The notes under the pieces: model-generated
What the model saw: the letters and a program-made list of their open reading frames with translations, nothing else
What the model was told of the DNA's origin: nothing
Databases searched by the model: none
Origin: a virus
Strand: one strand, 5' to 3'
IMG/VR virus record: IMGVR_UViG_3300047462_000049
Coordinates: 1-35,843 of that record
DNA length: 35,843 nt
Program-made: the position numbers and the translations under genes
In this document: piece by piece, positions 1-5,803 of the stretch
How the letters are laid out: every line of letters begins with the position of its first letter
Position numbering within the stretch: the stretch's first letter is position 1

Positions 1-8
1 CGATTCAA
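1..8. repeat. 8-base terminal redundancy with 35836-35843
   Basis: The first 8 bases (CGATTCAA) are identical to the last 8. Merging them keeps one reading frame open across the join. A chance match of 8 bases is possible, and the same word also occurs near 35789, so the in-frame continuation is the stronger evidence for a circular map. Confidence 0.6.
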
Positions 9-195
9 GTGGTTTGACCAACCTTATATTACGAACGATTGGCTTCAAGAACTAAAAGAGAATCTGAAAACAGATGGGTTCTTTCCACTTTACAATTTTG
101 AATCAAAGGTTGTTGGAACTACAGCCCGTGTTGTATTCAGTGCGACCACAGACACAGCCTATCTTGTAGATTCAGTTGGTGGAGAACAACAATGA
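1..195 (+). CDS. Hypothetical protein, C-terminal part (continues from window end)
   Basis: Frame 1 is open from the first base to a TGA at 193-195 (64 residues), with no start inside the window. It begins R-F-K-W-F-D. The frame that runs off the right end of the window ends D-W-R-F, and the last 8 bases there equal the first 8 here. Overlapping them gives one uninterrupted protein of about 120 residues starting at 35671. The stop overlaps the next start (ATGA at 192-195), as in an operon. The residues are aromatic-rich with no motif I recognise. The reading frame is well supported; the function is unknown. Confidence 0.7.
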   Translation, partial: RFKWFDQPYITNDWLQELKENLKTDGFFPLYNFESKVVGTTARVVFSATTDTAYLVDSVGGEQQ

Positions 196-437
196 CACTT
201 GATGAAGCAAAGAAGATCCTAATTCAAGAAGGATACACATTAAAGAACGACAAAGAGATTGGAGAGGCGAAGAGAACATTGGCAGCGTATGGATGGACTT
301 ACGAGAAGGAGACCAAGACTACGTTCCGCCATAGAACTGGTTCACTCGGCCAATATAGTAGATACGACCAAGCTCCTGTTCAAGCAGCAGCACAAGAAGC
401 AGTCACATATCGCACCCTCGGGACACATTCCTTATAA
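192..437 (+). CDS. Small hypothetical protein, probably frameshifted near its 3' end
   Basis: An 81-residue protein whose ATG overlaps the upstream stop. GGAG lies 7 bases before the start. The N-terminal half is charged (MTLDEAKKILIQEGYTLKND) and probably helical. In this frame it ends L-G-T-H-S-L. In the +1 frame the same DNA reads SGHIPYNYVGL and stops with TAA at 451-453, which overlaps the next ATG (TAATG), the usual gene junction in this genome. The 27 bases encoding this tail recur at 35368-35394, where they are read as SGHIPYNY in frame. I infer that the natural product ends at 453, by a +1 shift near the CCC at about 415-417 or by a mutation or sequencing error. Function unknown. Confidence 0.7.
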   Translation: MTLDEAKKILIQEGYTLKNDKEIGEAKRTLAAYGWTYEKETKTTFRHRTGSLGQYSRYDQAPVQAAAQEAVTYRTLGTHSL

Positions 438-442
438 CTATG
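416..442 (+). repeat. 27-base direct repeat, copy 1 (GHIPYNY tail)
   Basis: Identical over 27 bases to 35368-35394. It begins CCTCGGGACACATT and ends AACTATG. In copy 2 it encodes the C-terminal residues SGHIPYNY. Here the same peptide appears only in the +1 frame of the gene starting at 192. On the circular map the two copies are about 0.9 kb apart in one operon. Confidence 0.85.
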
Positions 443-452
443 TGGGACTATA

Positions 453-614
453 ATGGGCGGTAATACCTTTCCTAAACCACTTCCAGATTATTGGAAATGC
501 CCTGGATGTTCTGGTGTGATTGAATCACCACCAAGAATATGGCACGCTGCGTGTTTACAAAAGCATAAAGAAGTTGTTGTTGAAGATGATGATAAAGGAG
601 GTGAGATTAGATGA
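453..614 (+). CDS. Small zinc-binding-type hypothetical protein (53 aa)
   Basis: The protein begins MGGNTFPKPLPDYWKCPGCS and runs 53 residues. It has a CPGC knuckle at residues 16-19 followed by an H-x-x-C (HAAC) at about 31-34, the spacing of a small zinc finger. The C-terminus is acidic (EDDDK). The start overlaps TAA 451-453 of the +1 frame upstream, and the stop overlaps the next gene (ATGA, 611-614). A zinc-stabilised DNA- or protein-binding miniprotein is plausible; no specific role can be given. Confidence 0.65.
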   Translation: MGGNTFPKPLPDYWKCPGCSGVIESPPRIWHAACLQKHKEVVVEDDDKGGEIR

Positions 615-787
615 TTGAATTATTACCATTATTTTTTCCAATGGAAACCATCCTCCGTAAATCCAAGGCAAAATTGGCTCAAGAGGTAGAACATCAGGAA
701 CACAAATCGTTCCAGGAGGACTGTTGTATTTGTGTTGAGGAAGCATTCAATGCCAATTTGGATAAGGACAAAGATGCCACCATTTGA
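611..787 (+). CDS. Small hypothetical protein (58 aa)
   Basis: It begins MIELLPLFFPMETILRKSKA and continues with a charged helix, E-D-C-C-I-C-V at about 36-42 and an acidic tail. An excellent ribosome site (AAAGGAGGTGAG) precedes the ATG, which overlaps the preceding stop, so expression is likely. The hydrophobic start may be a short amphipathic or membrane-touching segment. Not recognised. Confidence 0.65.
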   Translation: MIELLPLFFPMETILRKSKAKLAQEVEHQEHKSFQEDCCICVEEAFNANLDKDKDATI

Positions 788-989
788 AGAACCAAACACC
801 ACCCTCTTTCAAATGTCGAAACTGAATTTAAAAGATGATCCATTCATTGACGAGCAAGATGAGATTGAATGGGTAAACGGAAAGTTAGATTCAATGCTCT
901 ACTATATGACTAAAGAGCCAAAGGACAATTTACTTTGGTTAAAATTCCAACTAAGATTGATTTATAGAGGATTGGTCACTTTTGTTTGA
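750..989 (+). CDS. Small acidic hypothetical protein (79 aa)
   Basis: I chose ATG 750 because GAGGA lies 8 bases upstream. ATG 774 is an alternative with a weaker site. The start overlaps the 3' end of the previous gene by 38 bases. The middle is acidic (DDPFIDEQDEIEWVNGK) and the C-terminal half (LLWLKFQLRLIYRG) looks like one amphipathic helix. It lies in the same tightly packed + operon. Function unknown. Confidence 0.55.
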   Translation: MPIWIRTKMPPFEEPNTTLFQMSKLNLKDDPFIDEQDEIEWVNGKLDSMLYYMTKEPKDNLLWLKFQLRLIYRGLVTFV

Positions 990-1021
990 AGGATGGGTCC
1001 TTTCTTATGATCGAGAATTAA

Positions 1022-1417
1022 ATGAAAACACCAAAATATAAATGCAACTTGTGTGGTAAACGAAAGCCAACAACAGAGTTCTATGCATTGCACAAAACAC
1101 AATGCAAGAAGTGCTATAAGGCTAAACAACAAGCCTACTACGATAGTATGAGCGATGCTGAATACAAAGCACACCTCGATAAGAATGTCAAATCACATAC
1201 GGAACGTTATCACAACGATCCTGAATACAGGGCGAAACATTTGGAACGAACATATGCTACGTATCTAAAGAAGCGTAATACTGAAGAATACAGAAAGAAG
1301 CGTCGAGAATACGCACGGCGCCGATATCAAAATGATCCAGAACACCGTGCGAAGACTTTAGCTAACTTAAAGACTTATAGAGAAAGACTTAAGGCAAAGA
1401 AACCGTTGGCAAAATGA
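1022..1417 (+). CDS. Zinc-finger protein with basic repeat helix (endonuclease VII N-domain-like)
   Basis: 131 residues. An N-terminal zinc finger has Cys at 8, 11, 28 and 31. It is followed by about 95 very basic residues built from degenerate units of the type D-P-E-Y/H-R-A-K-x-L. The same layout, two Cys pairs 20-odd residues apart followed by a basic Y/K/R-rich helix, forms the N-terminus of the endonuclease VII homologue at 5804-6325, but the catalytic His/Asp segment is missing here. A DNA- or RNA-binding stand-alone finger is the likely role (inference). Its last 29 bases overlap the convergent gene on the other strand. The ribosome site is weak. Confidence 0.7.
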   Translation: MKTPKYKCNLCGKRKPTTEFYALHKTQCKKCYKAKQQAYYDSMSDAEYKAHLDKNVKSHTERYHNDPEYRAKHLERTYATYLKKRNTEEYRKKRREYARRRYQNDPEHRAKTLANLKTYRERLKAKKPLAK

Positions 1418-1946
1418 TCGTTGGATCACCATTTGTCAAAATCGGTGTATTGTTCACCGAATCCAACATTACTGCTGTCAAAATTCTCCAACTTGCTTTT
1501 GTAAGCTGTTGAATTAATGTGGCTTCACTTGTTGTTTCATAAACCCCGATCTGTGGACCAGTCGTTCGAAACGTACCGTTGCTGTTTATCTTTTCAACTG
1601 CAACAACATACTTAACAAGAGGGCCAGTGGATGAATTTAAGTATGAAGACCCACGGATTTTTGGATCGCGGTTTGTTTTTGTGTTATCTACTTGAACTGT
1701 GTTATGATTCACACCAGTCGTAGCAACCTTTGTTGGTTCAACAGCTGCCCAATTAGCATTTGCGTTGTTGATTTGCTGGTCAAGCATCTTCTTATCGGAA
1801 TGTGTTACATTTTCAAGTGTAGCTTCATTACGAACGTATTTTTCGGCTTGTGATAGGTTATCGTAGGCAATTTTATCACTTGGTGATAATGCTTCGTAGG
1901 CATTTCCAATTGCTCTTTTCTTTTCTGCGTCTGTTAGATATATCAT
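1389..1946 (-). CDS. Hypothetical protein, isolated on the minus strand (185 aa)
   Basis: 185 residues with a strong ribosome site (AGAGGAGACCATA before ATG). The N-terminal 60 residues are charged and helical (LTDAEKKRAIGNAYEALSPS). The rest is Thr/Asn/Val-rich and probably beta-structured. The gene is alone on this strand amid + strand genes and overlaps the end of 1022-1417 tail to tail. Its beta-rich, glycine-poor C-terminal half would suit a late structural protein, but no family is recognised. Confidence 0.7.
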   Translation of the reverse strand: MIYLTDAEKKRAIGNAYEALSPSDKIAYDNLSQAEKYVRNEATLENVTHSDKKMLDQQINNANANWAAVEPTKVATTGVNHNTVQVDNTKTNRDPKIRGSSYLNSSTGPLVKYVVAVEKINSNGTFRTTGPQIGVYETTSEATLIQQLTKASWRILTAVMLDSVNNTPILTNGDPTIILPTVSLP

Positions 1947-2057
1947 TATGGTCTCCTCTTATTATGGTATAACGAGGATATTTATCCGAAGTATAACCCT
2001 ATTAGGATAATCGTTGGTTCGTTACCGCATATAGTAGCCATTCATATATACATTCAT

Positions 2058-2273
2058 ATGAACAACACAGCCTATTGGCAATCGTATCGCAAAAAGAACA
2101 AGACGAAGCTGAATGCTTACTGGAAACAATACCAGAAGGAATACAGACGGCTTCATCGTGAACAGGTAAATGCTATTCACAAAAAATATAGAGACCGCAA
2201 AAAGGAGAGAGAAAATGGAAACACAAGCACAAACAGCATCAGCACAGCAAGCATTACAACCAACAAAGTTTAA
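2058..2273 (+). CDS. Small basic hypothetical protein (71 aa)
   Basis: The N-terminal 50 residues are Tyr/Lys/Arg-rich in a repeating pattern (YWQSYRKKNKTK, YWKQYQKEYRR), resembling the basic helical regions after the zinc fingers of the 1022 and 5804 genes but without cysteines. No Shine-Dalgarno site is visible; TATATA lies 7 bases upstream of the ATG, so a leaderless start is possible. The last 59 bases overlap the next gene, where this frame's product is low-complexity Ser/Thr/Asn. A nucleic-acid-binding peptide is plausible; confidence is moderate. Confidence 0.5.
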   Translation: MNNTAYWQSYRKKNKTKLNAYWKQYQKEYRRLHREQVNAIHKKYRDRKKERENGNTSTNSISTASITTNKV

Positions 2274-2406
2274 GTTTGAATTGGATATCGAAGAAATCAA
2301 TGCGATTCTACTTTCGTTGGCAAAGAAGCCATTTGAAGAAGTCGCTACATTGATCACAAAGATTCATACTGCTGTTAAGGAACAACACGAAGCAAGCCAG
2401 AAATGA
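2215..2406 (+). CDS. Small hypothetical protein (63 aa)
   Basis: The start at 2215 is set by AAGGAGAG 7 bases upstream; earlier in-frame starts lack a site. The N-terminus is Gln/Thr/Ala-rich, followed by F-E-L-D-I-E-E-I-N-A-I-L-L-S-L-A-K and a second amphipathic helix, the look of a compact two-helix protein. The stop overlaps the following ATG (ATGA). Not recognised. Confidence 0.65.
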   Translation: METQAQTASAQQALQPTKFKFELDIEEINAILLSLAKKPFEEVATLITKIHTAVKEQHEASQK

Positions 2407-2627
2407 TTGAATACGAGATTACCTTATTTGATCTAAAAGATACAACCACATCTGTTCGTAAAGGTAATAACAGATGGTCGTTTCGAATGACTCATAACCC
2501 CACAGGTTTATTTGTCACAAGATCAGGGGAAGGACAATACGCTCACCAAATTGGTGTTCGGTTGGAAGCACAAGAAGAACTAAAACAACAAGTTGACAAC
2601 TACTATAGGGAACAATATGGCCAGTAA
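2403..2627 (+). CDS. Small protein resembling part of a class I release-factor domain
   Basis: 74 residues. The central segment R-M-T-H-N-P-T-G-L-F-V-T-R-S-G-E-G-Q-Y resembles the release-factor segment after the GGQ loop (R-x-T-H-x-P-T-G-I-V-V followed by a basic, Gln-rich helix). The GGQ peptidyl-hydrolysis motif itself is absent, so it is not a working termination factor by this criterion. It may be a degenerate domain or a ribosome-directed small protein. Similarity is judged by eye only. The gene is coupled to its neighbours by an ATGA overlap upstream and an 11-base overlap downstream. Confidence 0.5.
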   Translation: MIEYEITLFDLKDTTTSVRKGNNRWSFRMTHNPTGLFVTRSGEGQYAHQIGVRLEAQEELKQQVDNYYREQYGQ

Positions 2628-2982
2628 AGAAGAAGTAACAGAAGCACTTAATAAAAGTGTTAAGGAAATGACAGATAAGGATATCAAGATTATCCTTGAA
2701 GTCCCAGAGACCTTTTGGCCAACCAACGCATATGAACACACACCAAAAGGTCTTCTTGAAGAGCAACAGCGTCGTATTAATGCCAAGAAACTAACATACA
2801 CAGAAGTTGTTGAGGATGTTGTCTTTCTGTCAACATTGCGCCATTTAGTCTCTATGGGTCCAAGGATCTTCAAAGAGATCGACCTATTGGGATTGGATAG
2901 TCTAACAGAAGAAATTCGTCGATTGGAACCAATCGTGGTCAAAAAGGTTAAGCAATACAAAACCGAAAATGGATTGAACTAA
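2617..2982 (+). CDS. Hypothetical helical protein (121 aa)
   Basis: The start at 2617 is chosen from TAGGGA about 6 bases upstream; a longer form from 2593 has no site. The sequence is charged and mostly helical (KEEVTEALNKSVKEMTDKDI) and includes L-S-T-L-R-H-L-V-S-M-G-P. It immediately precedes the co-chaperonin gene with a 1-base TAATG overlap, so the two are probably translationally coupled. No family recognised. Confidence 0.65.
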   Translation: MASKEEVTEALNKSVKEMTDKDIKIILEVPETFWPTNAYEHTPKGLLEEQQRRINAKKLTYTEVVEDVVFLSTLRHLVSMGPRIFKEIDLLGLDSLTEEIRRLEPIVVKKVKQYKTENGLN

Positions 2983-3398
2983 TGAGTATTAAGTCTTTCA
3001 ATAGCAATTACAAGTCGTACCTAAACGAACGAACCTTTACAGATATTTTTGAAGGCAAGACGGTCATACCTGAAAGTCCCGTTCAGCCACGGGATTGTTT
3101 TGTTGTCTGCAAAGAACTAAAAGAACAATGCAATATCGAAGGATTTGAGATCGTAACGCTAGAAGGAGTTGAGTCCAAAGACAGGGAAGTCGATTGTGTG
3201 GTACTTGCATCTGGTCCTGGCTATCGAGTTCGTAATGGCGTTTATCCATACCATTGCGACGGAATGTTAGTGCCAAATGAGGTCACAAGAGGTTCAATTG
3301 TAAGGTTCTTGGAACGTGCTGCTAACCCATTTAGATACAAAGGTGAATTGTATTATTTGATTGAAGAACACAAATTATACTTCGCAATTGAACCTTAA
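2982..3398 (+). CDS. GroES-like co-chaperonin (Cpn10 fold)
   Basis: 138 residues. The layout matches a GroES barrel: first strands V-Q-P-R-D-C-F-V-V-C-K (34-44), a loop containing G-F-E-I-V-T-L (54-60) at the place of the mobile loop that contacts GroEL, then V-V-L-A-S-G-P-G-Y (73-81), V-P-N-E-V-T-R-G-S-I-V-R-F (98-109) and a final F-R-Y-K-G-E-L-Y-Y-L-I-E-E-H-K-L-Y-F-A-I-E (117-137). GroES is about 97 residues; the extra 40 lie at the N-terminus and in the loops. Phage co-chaperonins such as T4 gp31 direct coat folding by the host chaperonin. P22-type coat proteins are known chaperonin clients, so this role is plausible here (inference). Confidence 0.7.
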   Translation: MSIKSFNSNYKSYLNERTFTDIFEGKTVIPESPVQPRDCFVVCKELKEQCNIEGFEIVTLEGVESKDREVDCVVLASGPGYRVRNGVYPYHCDGMLVPNEVTRGSIVRFLERAANPFRYKGELYYLIEEHKLYFAIEP

Positions 3399-3408
3399 GG
3401 AAATAAAA

Positions 3409-3735
3409 ATGAACGATAATTATAGTTGTTCCTGTACTTACATAATGAACACACTTTCACAAATACTGCTCGCAGCAAACAATCTGAGAGCAGCACTAGC
3501 AGAGGCAGGAATGTCAGATACATCAGCAGTAGTGATTACAATAGAACCACAAACAGCTGCACAAGTTATAAAAGTGGCATCAAGAGTATTCATTCCCGTA
3601 ACAGACCTACCTGAGCCAATACCAAAGGGATACCTTGGTCAGTTGGGAGGACTCCATTGGAGAATGTCCCCAGACCCATTACAAACAGACCAGATTGCTG
3701 TTATGGAATACAGAATGAACAAGGAATCAAAATGA
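3409..3735 (+). CDS. Small hypothetical protein (108 aa)
   Basis: The start at 3409 is set by TAAGGA 8 bases upstream; a later ATG at 3445 is possible. It has a Cys-containing N-terminus (Y-S-C-S-C-T-Y), then a helix N-T-L-S-Q-I-L-L-A-A-N-N-L-R-A-A-L-A-E-A-G and a predicted beta region (SAVVITIEPQTAAQVIKVAS). The fold suggests a small alpha/beta protein. It lies between the co-chaperonin and the next coupled gene (ATGA overlap). Function unknown. Confidence 0.65.
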   Translation: MNDNYSCSCTYIMNTLSQILLAANNLRAALAEAGMSDTSAVVITIEPQTAAQVIKVASRVFIPVTDLPEPIPKGYLGQLGGLHWRMSPDPLQTDQIAVMEYRMNKESK

Positions 3736-4007
3736 CAACAGCAAATGACAAGAAGATGAAAACGATTACATTTGAACTACAAGACAATTTTGGTGGGATT
3801 GAAATTAAAGCAGGCCCAGATATTACATCACAGGACGTATTCACAGCAATTGCGTATGGTGTTGTTGCATTAGTTGAACAGGATTATCCTGGTGATAAAG
3901 AACAGGGATTAAAGAATGTAATCGCAATGCTGATCAACGGAACAACACAAGCACTTGGGCTTGAACCAAAGACAAAGGCTGAAAAGCCAATGATTGTGTT
4001 GAATTGA
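3732..4007 (+). CDS. Small hypothetical protein (91 aa)
   Basis: The start at 3732 overlaps the previous stop (ATGA) with AAGGA 8 bases upstream. The sequence alternates beta (KTITFELQDNFGGIEIKAG) and helix (TSQDVFTAIAYGVVALVEQD, then a second helix with Ala and Leu). It is the last gene of the left + operon and converges on the hemerythrin gene. No family recognised. Confidence 0.65.
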   Translation: MTTANDKKMKTITFELQDNFGGIEIKAGPDITSQDVFTAIAYGVVALVEQDYPGDKEQGLKNVIAMLINGTTQALGLEPKTKAEKPMIVLN

Positions 4008-4074
4008 AGGCGTAGTTTCTAACAAGCAGGACGCCACCCTGGTTTCCGCCCAGAATGAGTAGAACGGTTGCATC
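4008..4074. other. Convergent junction with imperfect stem
   Basis: A 67-base gap separates the last + gene and the last - gene. CACCC (4035-4039) can pair with GGGTG (4083-4087), and CAGAATGAG (4051-4059) can pair imperfectly with CTCACTCTT (4074-4082), giving a long imperfect hairpin that reaches into the 3' end of the hemerythrin gene. There is no U-run on either side, so it is not a standard intrinsic terminator. Confidence 0.35.
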
Positions 4075-4509
4075 TCACTCTTGGGTGTTATGACCTGTAT
4101 CACACCACTTATCGTAATGAGTCATATACTCATCACCAAGTTTCATATTCTCTGGTGTCGATAATTTAGACATCAATTTTGGAAACGCTTTATGTTCCTC
4201 GTGAACCACCGCGTGCTCTAATACGGCCTTCATTAGTTTCTTTAACTTGCCTTTTATGTCTGGTTCATCGACGTGATGGGACAAGTAATGGATTTCTTCT
4301 TTTGCACCAGTTTGTTCTTTTTCTAATTGCTCGTCGTTAATGCCGTGTTTAGACAATTGTGGGTAAATGACAGCTTCTTCCGCAATACTGTGGGCATTGA
4401 TAAGGAACTTCAGTTCCTTTACATTAGATTCACTTGGATCATTAATAGCAATAATAAATGCTCGTTTAATCGCTTCGTGGTGCTTTTTAATTTCGGATAA
4501 CCAGTTCAT
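4075..4509 (-). CDS. Hemerythrin-like HHE-domain protein
   Basis: 144 residues, the size of a single hemerythrin four-helix bundle. The metal-ligand pattern is visible: H10/H11 in helix 1, H40 with E44/E45 (H-S-I-A-E-E), H74/H78/H79 in helix 3, and H99 with E104/E105 followed by F-P in helix 4. This spacing fits a di-iron carboxylate-histidine site that binds O2, NO or iron. It is the last gene of the late operon (ATGA overlap with 4506-4817). In bacteria such proteins sense or scavenge O2 and NO or repair iron centres; the phage role is unknown. Whether all ligands align needs a structural model. Confidence 0.8.
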   Translation of the reverse strand: MNWLSEIKKHHEAIKRAFIIAINDPSESNVKELKFLINAHSIAEEAVIYPQLSKHGINDEQLEKEQTGAKEEIHYLSHHVDEPDIKGKLKKLMKAVLEHAVVHEEHKAFPKLMSKLSTPENMKLGDEYMTHYDKWCDTGHNTQE

Positions 4510-4817
4510 TTCTTCTTCTTTAGTTTAGCAGCAGGGCTGTGGGCAAGTTTGCGTTCTCGAATAAACTTATTGACATCAAATGAATCATCATCTTCGGTTA
4601 GGGTGTTTGGTTTACCAACATCAACAATATCAGGAAGGGAAATACATCTATAGCCCACGCGTGGTTCGTGCACCACTTCCAAATTGTACTTTTTTGGATC
4701 ATACTTCATTCCAATTGTGCTTGCAGGAATTACATTCGTAAACAATCGTCGATCACCAGCAATTCGTGTTGGGTCGACTAAAGCGTCAAATCTTGTGGCA
4801 CCTTTAATAATTGGCAT
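4506..4817 (-). CDS. Hypothetical protein (103 aa)
   Basis: 103 residues beginning MPIIKGATRFDALVDPTRIA, with an acidic middle (T-E-D-D-D-S-F-D) and a lysine tail (K-L-K-K-K-K). It overlaps both neighbours (TAATG upstream, ATGA downstream), so it is co-translated with the late operon's 3' genes. No family recognised. The conserved-looking G-x-x-R-Y/F-D start may mark a virion-associated protein, but this is a guess. Confidence 0.65.
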   Translation of the reverse strand: MPIIKGATRFDALVDPTRIAGDRRLFTNVIPASTIGMKYDPKKYNLEVVHEPRVGYRCISLPDIVDVGKPNTLTEDDDSFDVNKFIRERKLAHSPAAKLKKKK

Positions 4818-5050
4818 TAGTCATTTGGTGGACAATTCTTGCACGCTTCGTGCATCTCTTTATCCGAACCAGTTTTGTTTGCGTGTCGCATTTCAGCGTT
4901 CTTTGCGTGTTCTTTGTGAGCTTCTTTATGACCACCGTGTGCTTTCGATTCAGCGATAGCAATCGCTTGTTTCTCTGGCTTGCCAGCGTGGCGTTCTGTA
5001 CGAATGTTCTCACCAATTACCTTTTCCGACGATCCCTTTTTAAGTGGCAT
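4817..5050 (-). CDS. Small His/Lys-rich protein of a widespread phage type (77 aa)
   Basis: ATG at 5050 has GGAG 7 bases upstream; a TTG two codons earlier is less likely. The N-terminus reads P-L-K-K-G-S-S-E-K-V-I-G-E-N-I, then A-G-K-P-E-K-Q-A-I-A-I-A-E-S-K-A, a pattern I know from many short phage proteins of unknown function (from memory). The second half is very His/Lys-rich (GGHKEAHKEHAKNAEMRHAN) and ends with C-K-N-C, so it may bind metal. It sits next to the hemerythrin-like gene. Confidence 0.7.
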   Translation of the reverse strand: MPLKKGSSEKVIGENIRTERHAGKPEKQAIAIAESKAHGGHKEAHKEHAKNAEMRHANKTGSDKEMHEACKNCPPND

Positions 5051-5062
5051 TATCAATCTCCT

Positions 5063-5308
5063 TCATTTATGTCCTGCAAACAAAACTGCTGCTGCTCCAA
5101 TAACAGCACCAACTATTGCCCAAATTGTGCCCCAGAATGTATGCTTACTTGCTCTTTCAGATGTAGCAACTGCATTGACTAATTCAAGTGCAGATGTGCG
5201 CCCGTTTGTTGCAAGAACTTGTGCTTCAACACGTTTAAGTGTTGCTTCAATTGCACCAAGTTTGGCACTTATTTCAATTCTCCATTCTACATCTTCTGGG
5301 GTTGGCAT
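5063..5308 (-). CDS. Coiled-coil plus C-terminal membrane helix protein (holin candidate, XhlA-like)
   Basis: 81 residues: an N-terminal heptad-type helix (about 5-35), a polar linker, then one hydrophobic segment FWGTIWAIVGAVIGAAAVLF (about 58-77) and a short A-G-H-K tail. This is the layout of XhlA-type small lysis proteins, which partner holins. GGAGG precedes the start. Its place after the fibre genes is where many phages keep lysis genes. No second hydrophobic holin gene or endolysin was recognised beside it, so a membrane-anchored structural role remains possible. Confidence 0.6.
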   Translation of the reverse strand: MPTPEDVEWRIEISAKLGAIEATLKRVEAQVLATNGRTSALELVNAVATSERASKHTFWGTIWAIVGAVIGAAAVLFAGHK

Positions 5309-5429
5309 AGTGGGTGCCTCCTTCTTCTAATTAGATTCAATTGCCTGTTTTACCAACCACCACCAGGCTAATGGTGTGAAACACGCGTGAGACCGTTTGT
5401 TGGATTTCCTGCTGGCCTTGTTTCTGCAA
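5309..5429 (-). other. 121-base gap with possible stop-readthrough extension
   Basis: No gene with a good start is seen. Past the TGA of the upstream 5430-5783 gene the same frame stays open for 30 codons (L-Q-K-Q-G-Q-Q-E-I-Q-Q-T-V-S-R to G-K-T-G-N). The codon after TGA is TTG, so it could be a tiny separate gene or a readthrough extension. Evidence is weak. Confidence 0.2.
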
Positions 5430-5783
5430 TCAAACTGATGTTGCACCTGCGTATTGTGGTAGCGTTAGCAAGTATGCATAAACTGATGCAACCACATTAG
5501 CACCTGATGGTAATGAAAGTGCATTTGGAATCTGCACTACTTGTGTATCAATTGCATTTGAAGGTGATGCATCAGCAAGTGCCTTATTTGCAAAAATACC
5601 AACAACTACCGTTCCAGACCAAGCAGTAGATGCTGGTGTTGGAGCGATTGGTGGCTGACCGCCAACTGCTGCTGAACCTGGCTTGCCTGGTTTTGGTGTG
5701 CCTTGCACATTTAGTCGTGTAATCTTGATGTATGCATTATTGATAACTGCACCCTTTACTGTTGTATTTGCTTGAATAGCCAC
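5430..5783 (-). CDS. Conserved small phage protein, probably virion-associated (117 aa)
   Basis: 117 residues, with a Pro/Gly-rich insert (K-P-G-K-P-G-S-A-A-V-G-G-Q-P-P-I-A-P) between two beta regions and the ending Y-A-Y-L-L-T-L-P-Q-Y-A-G-A-T. That ending resembles the A-Y-x-x-L-K-T-L-P-E-F-x-x-A of short phage proteins found near tail or lysis genes (recognised from memory, function not established). It lies between the endonuclease VII gene and the holin candidate in the late operon. Confidence 0.65.
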   Translation of the reverse strand: MAIQANTTVKGAVINNAYIKITRLNVQGTPKPGKPGSAAVGGQPPIAPTPASTAWSGTVVVGIFANKALADASPSNAIDTQVVQIPNALSLPSGANVVASVYAYLLTLPQYAGATSV

Positions 5784-5803
5784 GTTGTTTCTCCTTTGTG
5801 AAA

